Positions 17,672 through 25,852 of a stretch of 64,000 nt of DNA are shown in pieces. A program made the position numbers and the translations under genes. This DNA is from Streptomyces sedi. Its GTDB lineage: Bacteria > Actinomycetota > Actinomycetes > Streptomycetales > Streptomycetaceae. The stretch covers positions 310,001 to 374,000 of the forward strand of contig NZ_VDGT01000002.1 of the NCBI RefSeq assembly GCF_006335015.1, written 5' to 3'. How positions within the stretch are numbered: position 1 is the first letter of the stretch; every line of letters starts with the position of its first letter. The notes beneath the pieces are model-generated. The model was not told the DNA's origin. It ran no database searches and was given only the letters and a program-made list of their open reading frames with translations.

Positions 17672-17889
17672 CGCGCTCGCTCCTCCACCGCCCGCGTCCC
17701 TCGCGGGCGCGGACCTCTCCGATCGTTCGAGGCGCCCGATGCTATCCCCACCGGACGTGTCCTGGGACGCGCGGTCGGAGGGCCGCACGGCGTTCCGGCC
17801 GGTCAGCCGGACGCCACGAAGCGGCCGGTGCGAGGGCTCTGCCCGGCCGGAGGCGCCGGGGGCGGAGAGAGAGCTGGTCAGCGAACTGG

Positions 17890-18933
17890 TCAACCCTGCT
17901 GGCCGGCGACGGTCGAGTCGCGGACCACCAGCTGGCCCGGCACCAGCTCCACCCCGTGGGAAGGGCGCCCTTCGATCGCCTCCATCAGGCGCAGCGCGGC
18001 GGTACGGCCCACCTCCGCCAGATTCATGTCCACGGTGGTCAGGGGCGGACGCGTGGCCGCCGCCATGACCTGCCAATTGTCATAGCCGGCCAGTGCGATG
18101 TCCTCCGGTACCCGGCGTCCGGCCTCCCGCAGTGCGTCCGCCGCCCCCCGGGCGATCTGGTCGCTGCCGCAGAAGACCGCGTCCACGTCCGGGGCGGCGC
18201 GCAGCGCGGCGTGTACACCCGCCCGGCCCCAGGCCTCCGACCACTCGCCGAACAGCGTCCGGCCGCCGGCGAGTCCGAGCCCGGCCTCGTTCAGGGCGCG
18301 CTCCGCGTGGGTGGCCCTGACGGTTGCCGCCGCGTGGTGCGCGGGCCCCGTCACATGCGCGATCCGCCGCCGCCCGGTGGCCACCAGGTGCTCCACCGCC
18401 AGCCGCGCGCCGCCCGCGTCGTCGGGCACCACCGAGGCGTCGCGCTCGTCCGCCGAGGGCCCGAACGCGTACACCAGCGGCACCGGGGAGGGCAGCGACA
18501 GCGGTGAACGGGCGTCCGTGCGGCGCCCCGTGACGATCAGCCCGTCGATGCGGCGGGCCAACAACGTGCGCACATAGTGCTGTTCACGGATGGAGTCGCC
18601 CCGGGTGTCGCAGAGGAAGACGGAGATCCGGCCCGCGCCCAGGGCATCCTCGGCGCCGAGCAGCACCGGCAGGCTGAACCGCCCGACGCTGTCCGTGGTG
18701 AGCAGCCCGACGGTGTACGTGCGTCCCGAAAGCAGGCTGCGGGCCGCCTCGTTGGGGTGGAAGCCCAGCCTGTCGGCCGCCTCGGCCACACGCTCCCTGG
18801 TCTCGGGGCGCAGGTTCCCCCGCCCGTTGAGCGCCTTCGACGCGGTGCCGGGGGAGACCCCGGCCAGCGCCGCCACATCGCTGAGTGTCGCGGCGCGCCG
18901 CTCTCCCGCTGCCGGACGCGGCGTTCCCGTCAT
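17890..18933 (-). CDS. LacI-family transcriptional regulator
   Basis: A 347-residue repressor. The LacI helix-turn-helix is at the N-terminus (TLSDVAALAGVSPGTASKAL, then NGRGNLRPETRERVAEAADR). A periplasmic-binding-protein-like sensor domain follows, ending AALRLMEAIEGRPSHGVELVP. The ATG at 18933 is preferred because AAGGAAAAGGG lies upstream; a longer start at 18993 is open but has no ribosome site. It is divergent from the GH127 gene. A palindrome of LacI type at the GH127 transcription start makes that gene the likely target, with an arabinose-containing sugar as probable inducer (inference). Confidence 0.9.
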   Translation of the reverse strand: MTGTPRPAAGERRAATLSDVAALAGVSPGTASKALNGRGNLRPETRERVAEAADRLGFHPNEAARSLLSGRTYTVGLLTTDSVGRFSLPVLLGAEDALGAGRISVFLCDTRGDSIREQHYVRTLLARRIDGLIVTGRRTDARSPLSLPSPVPLVYAFGPSADERDASVVPDDAGGARLAVEHLVATGRRRIAHVTGPAHHAAATVRATHAERALNEAGLGLAGGRTLFGEWSEAWGRAGVHAALRAAPDVDAVFCGSDQIARGAADALREAGRRVPEDIALAGYDNWQVMAAATRPPLTTVDMNLAEVGRTAALRLMEAIEGRPSHGVELVPGQLVVRDSTVAGQQG

Positions 18934-19055
18934 GAAGCAACCCTTTTCCTTCGCCTCGACACCCCGGACGGTCGAGCGGGTGCCGGTCATCATGCCACGC
19001 GGTTAACCAGGGTGACCACTGGTCTGTTGACCTCCCTGGCGGTCGTGGGGAAGCG

Positions 19056-19085
19056 TTGACTCCGGGGCGGCCGTGCTCCTAGAGT
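19056..19085 (+). promoter_or_regulatory. Candidate sigma70-type promoter of the GH127 gene
   Basis: TTGACT (19056-19061) and TAGAGT (19080-19085) are separated by 18 bp, a good match to housekeeping promoters. Transcription would begin near 19092, about 135 bases before the GH127 ATG. Confidence 0.5.
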
Positions 19086-19094
19086 CGCGGCGAA

Positions 19095-19109
19095 GGCAAA
19101 CGGTTTCCC
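19095..19109. promoter_or_regulatory. Candidate LacI-type operator at the GH127 promoter
   Basis: GGCAAACGGTTTCCC is an inverted repeat with 7-base arms and one mismatch around a central G. It lies at the predicted start of transcription, where a LacI repressor would block the promoter, and it is 160 bp from the start of the divergent LacI gene. A second word, ACTGGTCTGTTGACC (about 19017-19031), lies closer to that gene. Confidence 0.5.
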
Positions 19110-19229
19110 GCACGTTGCCGCACCGCACCCACACCGCACCACACCGCACCGCACCGCCCGGCTCCGGCCGCCGGCCGAACCCGCCGGGCCCGCCCGGGCC
19201 TTCCCGCCCCGAACCACTCGGAGCCGCAG

Positions 19230-21236
19230 ATGCCCCCCTCCACGTCCGACCGTTACGCCACGCCCGCGCGACCGAGCGAGAACGCCACGGTCGCGTCGCG
19301 GCCGTCCGCCCGCGTCACCGTCACCGATGGCTTCTGGGCGGAGCGGCGCCGGATCAACGCGCGCGTCAGCATCGCCCAGGGCCCCGACCGGCTGACCGAG
19401 GCCGGCAACCTCCGCAATCTGCGTCGTGCCGCCGACGGCGAGACCAGTGGTTATGAGGGTGTCCCGTTCATGGACACCGATGTCCACAAGTGGCTGGAGG
19501 CCGCCGCCTGGCAGCTCGGCGACCCGACGACCGACCCCGCACAGGCCGCCGAACTGACGGACCGCATAGGGGAGTTCGCCCGACTGCTGGCCGACGCGCA
19601 GCAGCCGAGCGGCTATCTCAACTCGTATTACCAGGTGGCCAGGCCAGAGGTGCCGCACTTCCAGGAACTCCGCTGGGGCCACGAGCTGTACACCGCCGGG
19701 CATCTGATCCAGGCGGCGGTCGCCCACCACCGTTCCACCGGCGACCGCGCACTCCTCGACGTGGCCACGCGGTTGGCCGACCACCTGGGCGAGACCTTCG
19801 GACCCGAGGGCTCCGGACGGCCGATCGACAGCGTCGACGGCCACCCCGAGATCGAGACCGCGCTGGTCGAACTCGCCCGCGAGACGGGCGACTCGCGCCA
19901 TGTCGAGCTGGCGGGCTACTTCCTCGGGCGCTATGGTGGCGCGTTCCCCACCCGGGGCACCAAGGGCCCCGCCCGCCCCGGCTACTGCCAGGACCACGTC
20001 CCGCTGCGCGAGGCACCCGCCGTCACCGGCCACGCCGTCCGCCAGCTCTATCTGCTGGCCGGCGCCGCCGACGTGGCGACGGAGACCGGAGAGGCCGAAC
20101 TCCGGGCCACGGCCGAGCGGTTGTGGGAGGACATGGCCAGCAGGCAGAGCTATCTCACCGGGGGCGTCGGCGCCCACCACACCGACGAGGGCTTCGGCCA
20201 CCCCTACGAACTGCCCAACGAACGCGCCTACGCCGAGACCTGCGCGGCGATCGCCGCCGTCCAGTTCGGCTGGCGGATGGCGCTGCTCACCGGCGAGGCG
20301 CGCTACTCCGACCTCGCCGAGCGCACCCTCTACAACGCGGTGCTCTGCGGCGTCTCGCTCGACGGGGACACCTACCTCTACGACAACCCGCTCCACGTCA
20401 GGGACGGCCACGCCGACCAGGAGGGGCTCCGGCCGCGTCGCACGCCCTGGTTCACCTGCGCCTGCTGCCCGCCGAACCTCATGCGGCTGCTCGCCTCGCT
20501 GCCCGGCTACCTCGCCTCCACCTCCGCCGACGGGAACACCCTCCAGATTCACCAGTACGCCACCGGCACCGTCACGGCCCCGGTCGCCGGGGCCGAGGCC
20601 GCCCTCCGGGTGACCACCGACTACCCGTGGGACGGGCGGATCGCGTTGGCCGTCGAGGCGACCGGTGCCGCACCGTGGACGCTCGCGTTGCGCGTGCCCC
20701 ACTGGTCAGCTGACAACTGGGCGCTGCTGGTCAACGGGGCCGAGCCGGCGGCGACCGCGTGGCGTTACGACGACGGTTGGCTCCTCCTGCACCGGAGTTG
20801 GGCCTCCGGCGACACCGTGGAGCTGACGCTCGACCTCGCGCCGCGCTTCGTCCGCGCGGACCCCCGCGTGGACGCGGCACGCGGCTGTGTCGCCGTGGAG
20901 CGGGGGCCGTTGGTCTACTGCGTCGAGGGCGTCGACCTGCCGGCGCTGCCCGAGGGGCTCGGCCTGGACGACCTGGTGGTGGACACCGCCGCCGGCATCG
21001 GCATCTCCGAGCGGGACGACCTCCCGGGCGGCGTCACCGGCCTCACCCTCGCCGGGCGCGTCCGGGCGCGTCCGACACCGGACGCCCACGCGCCCTGGTG
21101 GCCCTACCGCTCGACCACGACGGCGCCCGCCGAACCCGAGGGCGAACCCCTGACCCTCACGGCCGTTCCCTACTACGCCTGGGCCAACCGCGAGGTCTCC
21201 CCGATGCGCGTCTGGCTCCCCAGCGCGGCGGGCTGA
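19230..21236 (+). CDS. GH127-family glycoside hydrolase (beta-L-arabinofuranosidase type)
   Basis: A 668-residue cytoplasmic enzyme of the former DUF1680 family. The zinc/catalytic motif is complete: E336 and C338 in AYAETCAAIAA, and C410-A-C412-C413 in FTCACCPPNLMRLL. By comparison with Bifidobacterium HypBA1, C412 would be the nucleophile, with E336, C338 and C413 as the other zinc ligands. GH127 enzymes release beta-L-arabinofuranose from arabino-oligosaccharides such as those on plant extensins, though members with other sugars exist. An alpha/alpha barrel comes first and beta-sandwich domains form the C-terminus. No signal peptide, so it acts on imported sugars. Control by the divergent LacI protein is likely. 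Confidence 0.93.
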   Translation: MPPSTSDRYATPARPSENATVASRPSARVTVTDGFWAERRRINARVSIAQGPDRLTEAGNLRNLRRAADGETSGYEGVPFMDTDVHKWLEAAAWQLGDPTTDPAQAAELTDRIGEFARLLADAQQPSGYLNSYYQVARPEVPHFQELRWGHELYTAGHLIQAAVAHHRSTGDRALLDVATRLADHLGETFGPEGSGRPIDSVDGHPEIETALVELARETGDSRHVELAGYFLGRYGGAFPTRGTKGPARPGYCQDHVPLREAPAVTGHAVRQLYLLAGAADVATETGEAELRATAERLWEDMASRQSYLTGGVGAHHTDEGFGHPYELPNERAYAETCAAIAAVQFGWRMALLTGEARYSDLAERTLYNAVLCGVSLDGDTYLYDNPLHVRDGHADQEGLRPRRTPWFTCACCPPNLMRLLASLPGYLASTSADGNTLQIHQYATGTVTAPVAGAEAALRVTTDYPWDGRIALAVEATGAAPWTLALRVPHWSADNWALLVNGAEPAATAWRYDDGWLLLHRSWASGDTVELTLDLAPRFVRADPRVDAARGCVAVERGPLVYCVEGVDLPALPEGLGLDDLVVDTAAGIGISERDDLPGGVTGLTLAGRVRARPTPDAHAPWWPYRSTTTAPAEPEGEPLTLTAVPYYAWANREVSPMRVWLPSAAG

Positions 21237-21337
21237 ACGCGCCACCCGGCCGGTCCCCGGCACGACGGCCGCCCCCGCCCGGCGACACCGGACGGGGCCG
21301 GCCCGGGCGGACGACAGGACCTGGTGAACTGACCAGT

Positions 21338-21853
21338 ATGAACGCCATGGACCAGTCGACTTCCTCCGAGTCCCCCACCCCCTCGCCGCCACCCGCGGCG
21401 CTCCGCGCGTTCGTCGACCGGGTGGCGCTGTGGCGCATCCGCTTCGCGTGGTCCGACGAGTTGGTGGCGGCGGCCTGTGACGCGCTGGTCGCGGGCCTCG
21501 ACTCGCCGGCACTGTGCCGGCTGGCCGGCCTCTCGCGTCGCGAGGTCGACTACGAGATCCCCCTGCTCATACCCGAGGTTCTGGGCGAACTCGGCTTGTG
21601 CGCGCCGCAATCGGACCCCCGGACGGATGCTGCCGCCCTGCGCGCCCTGGCGGCGTTGACCGTCAGGGGCGAGCTGAGCCCGGGACGTTTCGTGGCCGAG
21701 ACCCAGGGCCTGCTGATCGAGGACCCGAAGGCCGACGGCAGGCTCGCGGAACTCTGCGGCGCATACGGCTGGGCCGAGTGGAACGACGTCGCCGACCACG
21801 CCGCCCTCGACGCCGGCGCCCTCGCGGAGGCGCGGCGCCTCGCCGAGTTATAG
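21338..21853 (+). CDS. Hypothetical protein, 171 aa, mostly helical
   Basis: Not recognised. The protein is acidic and predicted helical, with a Ser/Pro-rich first 25 residues. The core RVALWRIRFAWSDELVAAAC, then LAGLSRREVDYEIPLLIPEV, suggests a compact helical bundle. ATG at 21338 lies right after a GACCAGT word; a second ATG nine bases on is possible. It is 118 bp ahead of the XRE-ImmA/IrrE gene on the same strand, and its codon use matches its neighbours. It could belong to the same cassette, but nothing in the sequence proves that. Confidence 0.6.
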   Translation: MNAMDQSTSSESPTPSPPPAALRAFVDRVALWRIRFAWSDELVAAACDALVAGLDSPALCRLAGLSRREVDYEIPLLIPEVLGELGLCAPQSDPRTDAAALRALAALTVRGELSPGRFVAETQGLLIEDPKADGRLAELCGAYGWAEWNDVADHAALDAGALAEARRLAEL

Positions 21854-21952
21854 CCCGAAACCCCTCCCTTGTTCGATCTCTCGTTCGGGGCCCGCTGTCG
21901 GCGCGCACTCGAATCGGGCGGTGGCGCGCACAGGGATGCCGACCCGCGCCAG

Positions 21953-21969
21953 GTGTGCAAAAATCACAC
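21953..21969. promoter_or_regulatory. Inverted repeat touching the start of the XRE-peptidase gene
   Basis: GTGTG, seven bases, then CACAC, two bases before the ATG at 21972. XRE regulators often bind such short palindromes to repress themselves. No Shine-Dalgarno lies between it and the ATG, so the transcript may be leaderless. Confidence 0.4.
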
Positions 21970-21971
21970 AC

Positions 21972-23081
21972 ATGGATGCGGCGCAGGGCTGGGGTGAGGT
22001 GGGCGAGCGGATCGCCGAAGCGCGTTTGGCTGCCGGCCTGAGCCAGGGAGAGCTGGCCTCGCGGCTGGGGCTGGACCGCACCGCCGTCGTGCGCGTCGAG
22101 GCGGGAGAGCGCCGGGTCTCGGCGCTGGAGCTGTCGACCCTGGGGCAGGCGCTCGGGGTGCCGATAACGCACTTTCTCTCCAGACCACCCGCGTCCCTCG
22201 TCTCGCGCCGCGCGGCGTTGGAAGAGTCGGCGGACGGTATGTCCCGCGCGCGGTACCGGCTGGACACACGGTTGGAGGAGCACGCGCGTAACGCCCGTTG
22301 GTTGGTTGAGGAGGGTTTCCTCATGCCGCCGACGGCCGATGTCGTCCTCCGACGTGCCTCCGCGCGGGACAGCGTCGATCCCGCCGCTCTGGCCGACCGC
22401 GCCCGGGAACGCCTGGGTACGCCGACCGGTCCGCTGGGGGCGATGGTGGATGTCGTGGAGCGGTTCGGACTCTTTCTGACCGTTGTCGACGAGTCGGCTG
22501 AGGGAGCCTCGCTGCTTGCGGACGGCTATGGCGTCGCGGTCATCAGTGGTCAGGCGATGCCGGGAAGGCGTCGTTGGACAGCGGCCCACGAGCTGGGACA
22601 CCACCTGCTTCAGGACGAGTACCACAGCGATGCCGGGGTGGCCGCCGGGCGGGACGAGCGTGAGCGGTTGATCGACCGGTTCGCGGAGCACTTTCTCCTT
22701 CCCGCGGCCGACGTGCTGGCCGCCTGGCAGCGGCACGGGGCGGGGCGAACGCCGCGGCCCGTCCTCTTGGGACTCGCCGCGACCTACCGCCTTTCCTGGA
22801 GCGCGGTGGTGAACCGGGCCCGGCGCCTGGACCTGCTCTCCGGGCAGGACGCTCGACGAGAGAAGGCGAACGTGCCCACGCGCGGTGACTTCCTGGCGAC
22901 GTTGGGAGAGGCGCCGACACCGGACCTCGCCATGGGGGAGACGGGCAAGCTCTGGCGCAAGTCGGTGCTCAACGCCTGGGAGGTCGGGGCCATCACCGCG
23001 CCACGGACCGTTCAACTGCTCTACGGCGCGCTCGGTCCGGACGAGCTTCCCACGCGCGACTTGGAGGATCCTCTGCCGTGA
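21972..23081 (+). CDS. XRE-family regulator fused to ImmA/IrrE-type metallopeptidase
   Basis: A 369-residue two-domain protein. Residues ~10-65 form an XRE helix-turn-helix (GERIAEARLAAGLSQGELAS, then LGLDRTAVVRVEAGERRVSA). Residues ~150-270 form the ImmA/IrrE zinc peptidase with HELGH at 206-210 and a downstream acidic helix (RLIDRFAEHFLLPA) that supplies the third ligand in this family. Proteins of this layout (like ImmA or PprI/IrrE) cleave or act with a repressor to turn genes on, often in toxin-antitoxin, phage or stress modules. The stop overlaps (GTGA) the start of a small PIN-domain ORF, so the two are translationally coupled. Confidence 0.9.
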   Translation: MDAAQGWGEVGERIAEARLAAGLSQGELASRLGLDRTAVVRVEAGERRVSALELSTLGQALGVPITHFLSRPPASLVSRRAALEESADGMSRARYRLDTRLEEHARNARWLVEEGFLMPPTADVVLRRASARDSVDPAALADRARERLGTPTGPLGAMVDVVERFGLFLTVVDESAEGASLLADGYGVAVISGQAMPGRRRWTAAHELGHHLLQDEYHSDAGVAAGRDERERLIDRFAEHFLLPAADVLAAWQRHGAGRTPRPVLLGLAATYRLSWSAVVNRARRLDLLSGQDARREKANVPTRGDFLATLGEAPTPDLAMGETGKLWRKSVLNAWEVGAITAPRTVQLLYGALGPDELPTRDLEDPLP

Positions 23082-23224
23082 GTAACGCGTCCGCCTCCGT
23101 GCAAGGCGCGGCGAACGTGCTGGTCTGGGATGCCTCCCCCCTGTTTCACGCGGCTGCCGCCGCGAAGCTCGACGTGCTGGGTGATGTCGCTCGTGCCGAG
23201 GGGGCAGGACACGGAGAAACGTGA
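23078..23224 (+). CDS. N-terminal fragment of a PIN-domain (VapC-like) protein
   Basis: A 48-codon frame too short for routine gene calls. It starts at a GTGA overlap with the XRE-peptidase gene and carries the first PIN strand with its catalytic Asp (LVWDASPLFHAA, D18), then the usual helix KLDVLGDVA. Its stop overlaps the GTG of the next frame by four bases. In the next frame, the codons just before that GTG read RTRRNVTTQTVVDEL, the normal continuation of a PIN protein. So this is probably one gene with a frameshift at the five-G run 23200-23204; one more G would restore it. It could be a real mutation, a base-call error, or coupled two-piece expression. Confidence 0.6.
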   Translation: MSNASASVQGAANVLVWDASPLFHAAAAAKLDVLGDVARAEGAGHGET

Positions 23225-23637
23225 CGACTCAGACCGTGGTCGACGAGCTGCGCCACCACGGGATGTCGTTGGCGGCGGCCGACTGGCTGGAGGTTGTCCA
23301 TGTCGATCATCTGGCCGAACTGGCAGCTCTGGTGCGCTGGATGGAGAGGGTCGCGGGCGCGAACTCCAACGAGGGGGAGGCGACCGTCCTGGCCTGGGCC
23401 GAGGTGCACGACGCGGTCGCCGTCGTCGACGACGGCGACGCGCGACGCATCGCACGGCGATACGGGGTGCCGGCTGTCTGGGGTTCCCTGCGCGTGATAG
23501 CCATGGCGGTCGGCGCGGGACAGACGACCGAGTACGTCGCCACCAGTCTTGTGGACGCGCTGGTGAACTCCGGGGCCCGCTACCCCTGCGCCCGGGGGGA
23601 GTTCATCGGCTGGGCGCAGGCCAACGGGCTGCTCTGA
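23221..23637 (+). CDS. C-terminal part of a PIN-domain (VapC-like) protein
   Basis: A 138-residue frame holding the rest of a PIN fold: TVVDELRHHG, the second acidic site NEGEATVLAWAEVHDA, and the third and fourth at AVVDDGDARRIARRYGV. PIN domains are metal-dependent ribonucleases and the toxins of VapBC systems. Without the first Asp, which is in the preceding 48-codon frame, this piece should be inactive alone. The GTG start may be only nominal (see the fragment upstream). The C-terminus GEFIGWAQANGLL is intact. The neighbouring XRE-ImmA/IrrE protein would be the regulator or antitoxin of the pair (inference). Confidence 0.7.
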   Translation: MTTQTVVDELRHHGMSLAAADWLEVVHVDHLAELAALVRWMERVAGANSNEGEATVLAWAEVHDAVAVVDDGDARRIARRYGVPAVWGSLRVIAMAVGAGQTTEYVATSLVDALVNSGARYPCARGEFIGWAQANGLL

Positions 23638-23828
23638 CCGACACATCTGGCCGCCGCGGCAGCCAGGTGCGCGGGCTGTTGGCCGGCGCGTCAATGCCGA
23701 CGACGGCCCTGAGCACTTCCAGGTCGGGCGGCACCGCACCGTATCGGCGGTCGGATACCGGAACGGCGCGTGGGCCGGTGATCGTTCCGGGCGCGCCGGC
23801 GCCGCGCGTGCGCGGGTGCGGTGGGCCG

Positions 23829-25004
23829 TCAGGCGCGTCGGAACGCGCCGCCCGTGCCGAAGGCCAGCTCGGCGAAGCGTTCTCCGACGCGGCGGTGGGC
23901 GGTCGCGTCCAGGTGCAGGTTGTCGGGGAGGGGGAGCTCGGCGTTGTCGGCCTCGCCGTAGAGGAGTCGGCCGTCGAGGAGGTGCAGACGGGGGTCCTCG
24001 GTGGCGCGTTGGGTGACGATGCGGGTCAGTTCGTCCCTGATCACCGCGAGCGTCAGCCGTCCCGCGGCCACCTCGGCGGGGTCACCGGTCGCGCGGAACG
24101 CGACGTGGCCTCTCGCCAGCGCCTCGGGGTCGAACGCCCCCGGCCCCGGGGTGTCCTCGTGGATCGGGCAGTGCAGCGGGGTGACGACGAGCAGCGGTGC
24201 CGTCGGATGACCTTCCCTGATCGTGTCGAGAAAGCCGTGGACCGCCGGGCCGAAGGCGCGTAGCCGCATGAGATCGGCGTTGACCACGTTCAGTCCGATC
24301 TTGATGCTGATGAGATCGGCTGGGATGTCGCGCAGCGCTTGGGCGAGGAACGGGTCGAGCAGCGCGCTGCCGCCGAGCCCCATGTTGACCAGCTCCACGT
24401 CGCCGTGTGCGGCGGCCACCGCCGGCCAGGTGCCGGTCGGATGTGTGGCGTTGGAGCCGTGGCTGAGGGAGCTGCCGTGGTGCAGCCAGACGGGGCGGTC
24501 GGTGTCGGTGGCCGGTTCCACGGGCGCGTCGGCGCGGAGCGCGACCAGCTCGGTGGTCTCGTTGTGCGGCAGCCAGATCTCGACGCGTTTTGACCGGTGC
24601 GGAAGGCCGGCGAAGCGGAGTGTGACCGGTTCGCCGGTGTGGTGTGTGGTGGTGCCTGACGTGAGGTCGACGGTGAGCGTGTCCCCGCCGCCGACCGCCG
24701 TCGCCTGGCCGGCGAGTGCGCCGTCGACCAGCAGCTCGTAGACGCCGTCCGGGCGCGGGGGCAGGCCCGGGTGGACGCGCTTGGTGGGCAGGGCGTCGAG
24801 CTCGACGACGGTGGCGGCGGTGCGGAGGGCCAGCCGCACCCCGGAGGGCTGGGACTCCGCCAGTGCCAGTTGCGGGTCCTGGCACTGGGCGCGCGCTCGC
24901 GCGGGCAGGCGGTGCGGAAGCAGGCCGCGGGGCGTGCGTTCCAGTTCGAGCGCTCCGCGGAACAGCTCGGGGGTGAGGGACGTGGTGATCAGTGAGGTGG
25001 TCAT
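23829..25004 (-). CDS. SGNH/GDSL-type hydrolase with N-terminal beta domain
   Basis: A 391-residue protein. The first ~170 residues look like a beta-sandwich (VYELLVDGALAGQATAVGGG and similar strands). The C-terminal ~210 residues are an SGNH esterase: block I HHGSSLSHG with the nucleophile Ser, the oxyanion Gly in NMGLGGSALL, Asn in KIGLNVVNADLM, and the Asp-His pair in LPDNLHLDATAH. This layout is common in carbohydrate esterases that remove acetyl groups from polysaccharides. No signal peptide is visible. ATG at 25004 is chosen over a TTG just before it. It lies 110 bp after the TetR gene on the same strand, probably its target. Confidence 0.82.
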   Translation of the reverse strand: MTTSLITTSLTPELFRGALELERTPRGLLPHRLPARARAQCQDPQLALAESQPSGVRLALRTAATVVELDALPTKRVHPGLPPRPDGVYELLVDGALAGQATAVGGGDTLTVDLTSGTTTHHTGEPVTLRFAGLPHRSKRVEIWLPHNETTELVALRADAPVEPATDTDRPVWLHHGSSLSHGSNATHPTGTWPAVAAAHGDVELVNMGLGGSALLDPFLAQALRDIPADLISIKIGLNVVNADLMRLRAFGPAVHGFLDTIREGHPTAPLLVVTPLHCPIHEDTPGPGAFDPEALARGHVAFRATGDPAEVAAGRLTLAVIRDELTRIVTQRATEDPRLHLLDGRLLYGEADNAELPLPDNLHLDATAHRRVGERFAELAFGTGGAFRRA

Positions 25005-25114
25005 CAATGGGCTCTCATCGAACGAGACCGGCCCTGAGCAGGGCCGAGAGGGGGAAGGGGGCGAAAGTTCGGAAGCAGGGGGAGTCGGAACAGGTCGGGA
25101 ACGACGAGGTTCCG

Positions 25115-25690
25115 TCAGGGGACCGGCTTGGGCCAGTTGCGGAGCAGCGCGTCGAGGGCGTCCAGCGTCCGCAGCCAGGTCGTGTCGGTATCCGGCGCGC
25201 TGTGGCTGAAGCCGCCGCCCAACTCCAGGCTGACGTAGCCGTGGAAGAAGCTGCCGAGCAACCGCACCGCGTGGGTCTGGTCCGGCTCCTCCAGCGCGTA
25301 GCCGCGCAGGATGGCGCGGGTCAGCCGCGCGTGCCGGACGCCGGCGCTGGCGGCGGCCGTCTCGGGGTCGAGCCGCAGCCGGGCCGCGGCGTAGCGGCCC
25401 GGGTGCTCGCGGGCGTAGTCCCGGTAGACGTTCGCCAACGCGGCCAACGCGTCCCGGCCCGAACGCCCCGCGACGGCCTCGCCGGCGAGGTCGGCCATCT
25501 CCTCCAGCGCGAGCAGTGCGATCCGTGTGCGCAGGTCGTGGGAGCCGCGCACATGGGAGTAGAGGCTCGCGACCTTGACATCGAACCGTCGTGCCAGCGC
25601 CGAGACCGTCACCTGGTCGAATCCGACCTCGTCCGCCAACTCCGCGCCGGCGGTGGTCAGTCGCTCGGCCGTCAGTCCCACGCGTGCCAC
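25115..25690 (-). CDS. TetR-family transcriptional regulator
   Basis: A 191-residue repressor. The helix-turn-helix is VTVSALARRFDVKVASLYSH followed by VRGSHDLRTR. The C-terminal ligand domain resembles the TetR_C/WHG group (RLLGSFFHGYVSLELGGGF). GTG at 25690 is chosen because AGGGGAG precedes it. A palindrome lies between its predicted -10 box and its start, consistent with autorepression. The next gene on the strand, an SGNH hydrolase, is the likely regulated partner. Confidence 0.88.
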   Translation of the reverse strand: MARVGLTAERLTTAGAELADEVGFDQVTVSALARRFDVKVASLYSHVRGSHDLRTRIALLALEEMADLAGEAVAGRSGRDALAALANVYRDYAREHPGRYAAARLRLDPETAAASAGVRHARLTRAILRGYALEEPDQTHAVRLLGSFFHGYVSLELGGGFSHSAPDTDTTWLRTLDALDALLRNWPKPVP

Positions 25691-25715
25691 GGGCTCCCCT
25701 CCTGTCGCACCTAAG

Positions 25716-25743
25716 CCCCTCAAGGGGTTACCTAAAGAGTATA
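25716..25743 (-). promoter_or_regulatory. Candidate promoter and operator of the TetR gene
   Basis: On the minus strand a TATACT -10 box (25743-25738) is followed by CCCCTTGAGGGG (25727-25716), a 5-base-arm palindrome. The palindrome is flanked by two copies of TTAGGT. A repressor bound there would cover the start of transcription. Confidence 0.45.
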
Positions 25744-25785
25744 GGCAGAGAGTGTAGGGCGCTAGGAAGTATGTGTCCGGCGCCT

Positions 25786-25837
25786 CGTCGAAGGTGCTCC
25801 GCCGGTCACCCCGGCCCCGGCGGAGCACCCTTCGACG
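25786..25837 (-). terminator. Long hairpin after the 1227-residue protein gene
   Basis: Arms of 20 and 21 bases (25786-25805 and 25817-25837) pair with a single bulged base. The hairpin begins 15 bases past the stop codon, so it very likely ends the DUF4132/1227-aa transcript before the TetR gene. Confidence 0.8.
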
Positions 25838-25852
25838 GTCATGTCGGAACCG

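Noticed and set aside
13107..19229. Full DasR-type palindrome (ACTGGTCTAGACCACT-like)
   Set aside because: Only half-site-like words were found; no copy with both arms correctly spaced.
23195..23224. Programmed -1 frameshift signal in the PIN gene
   Set aside because: The five-G run allows slippage, but there is no canonical heptamer or clear downstream pseudoknot; a mutation or base-call error is equally likely, so I did not annotate recoding.
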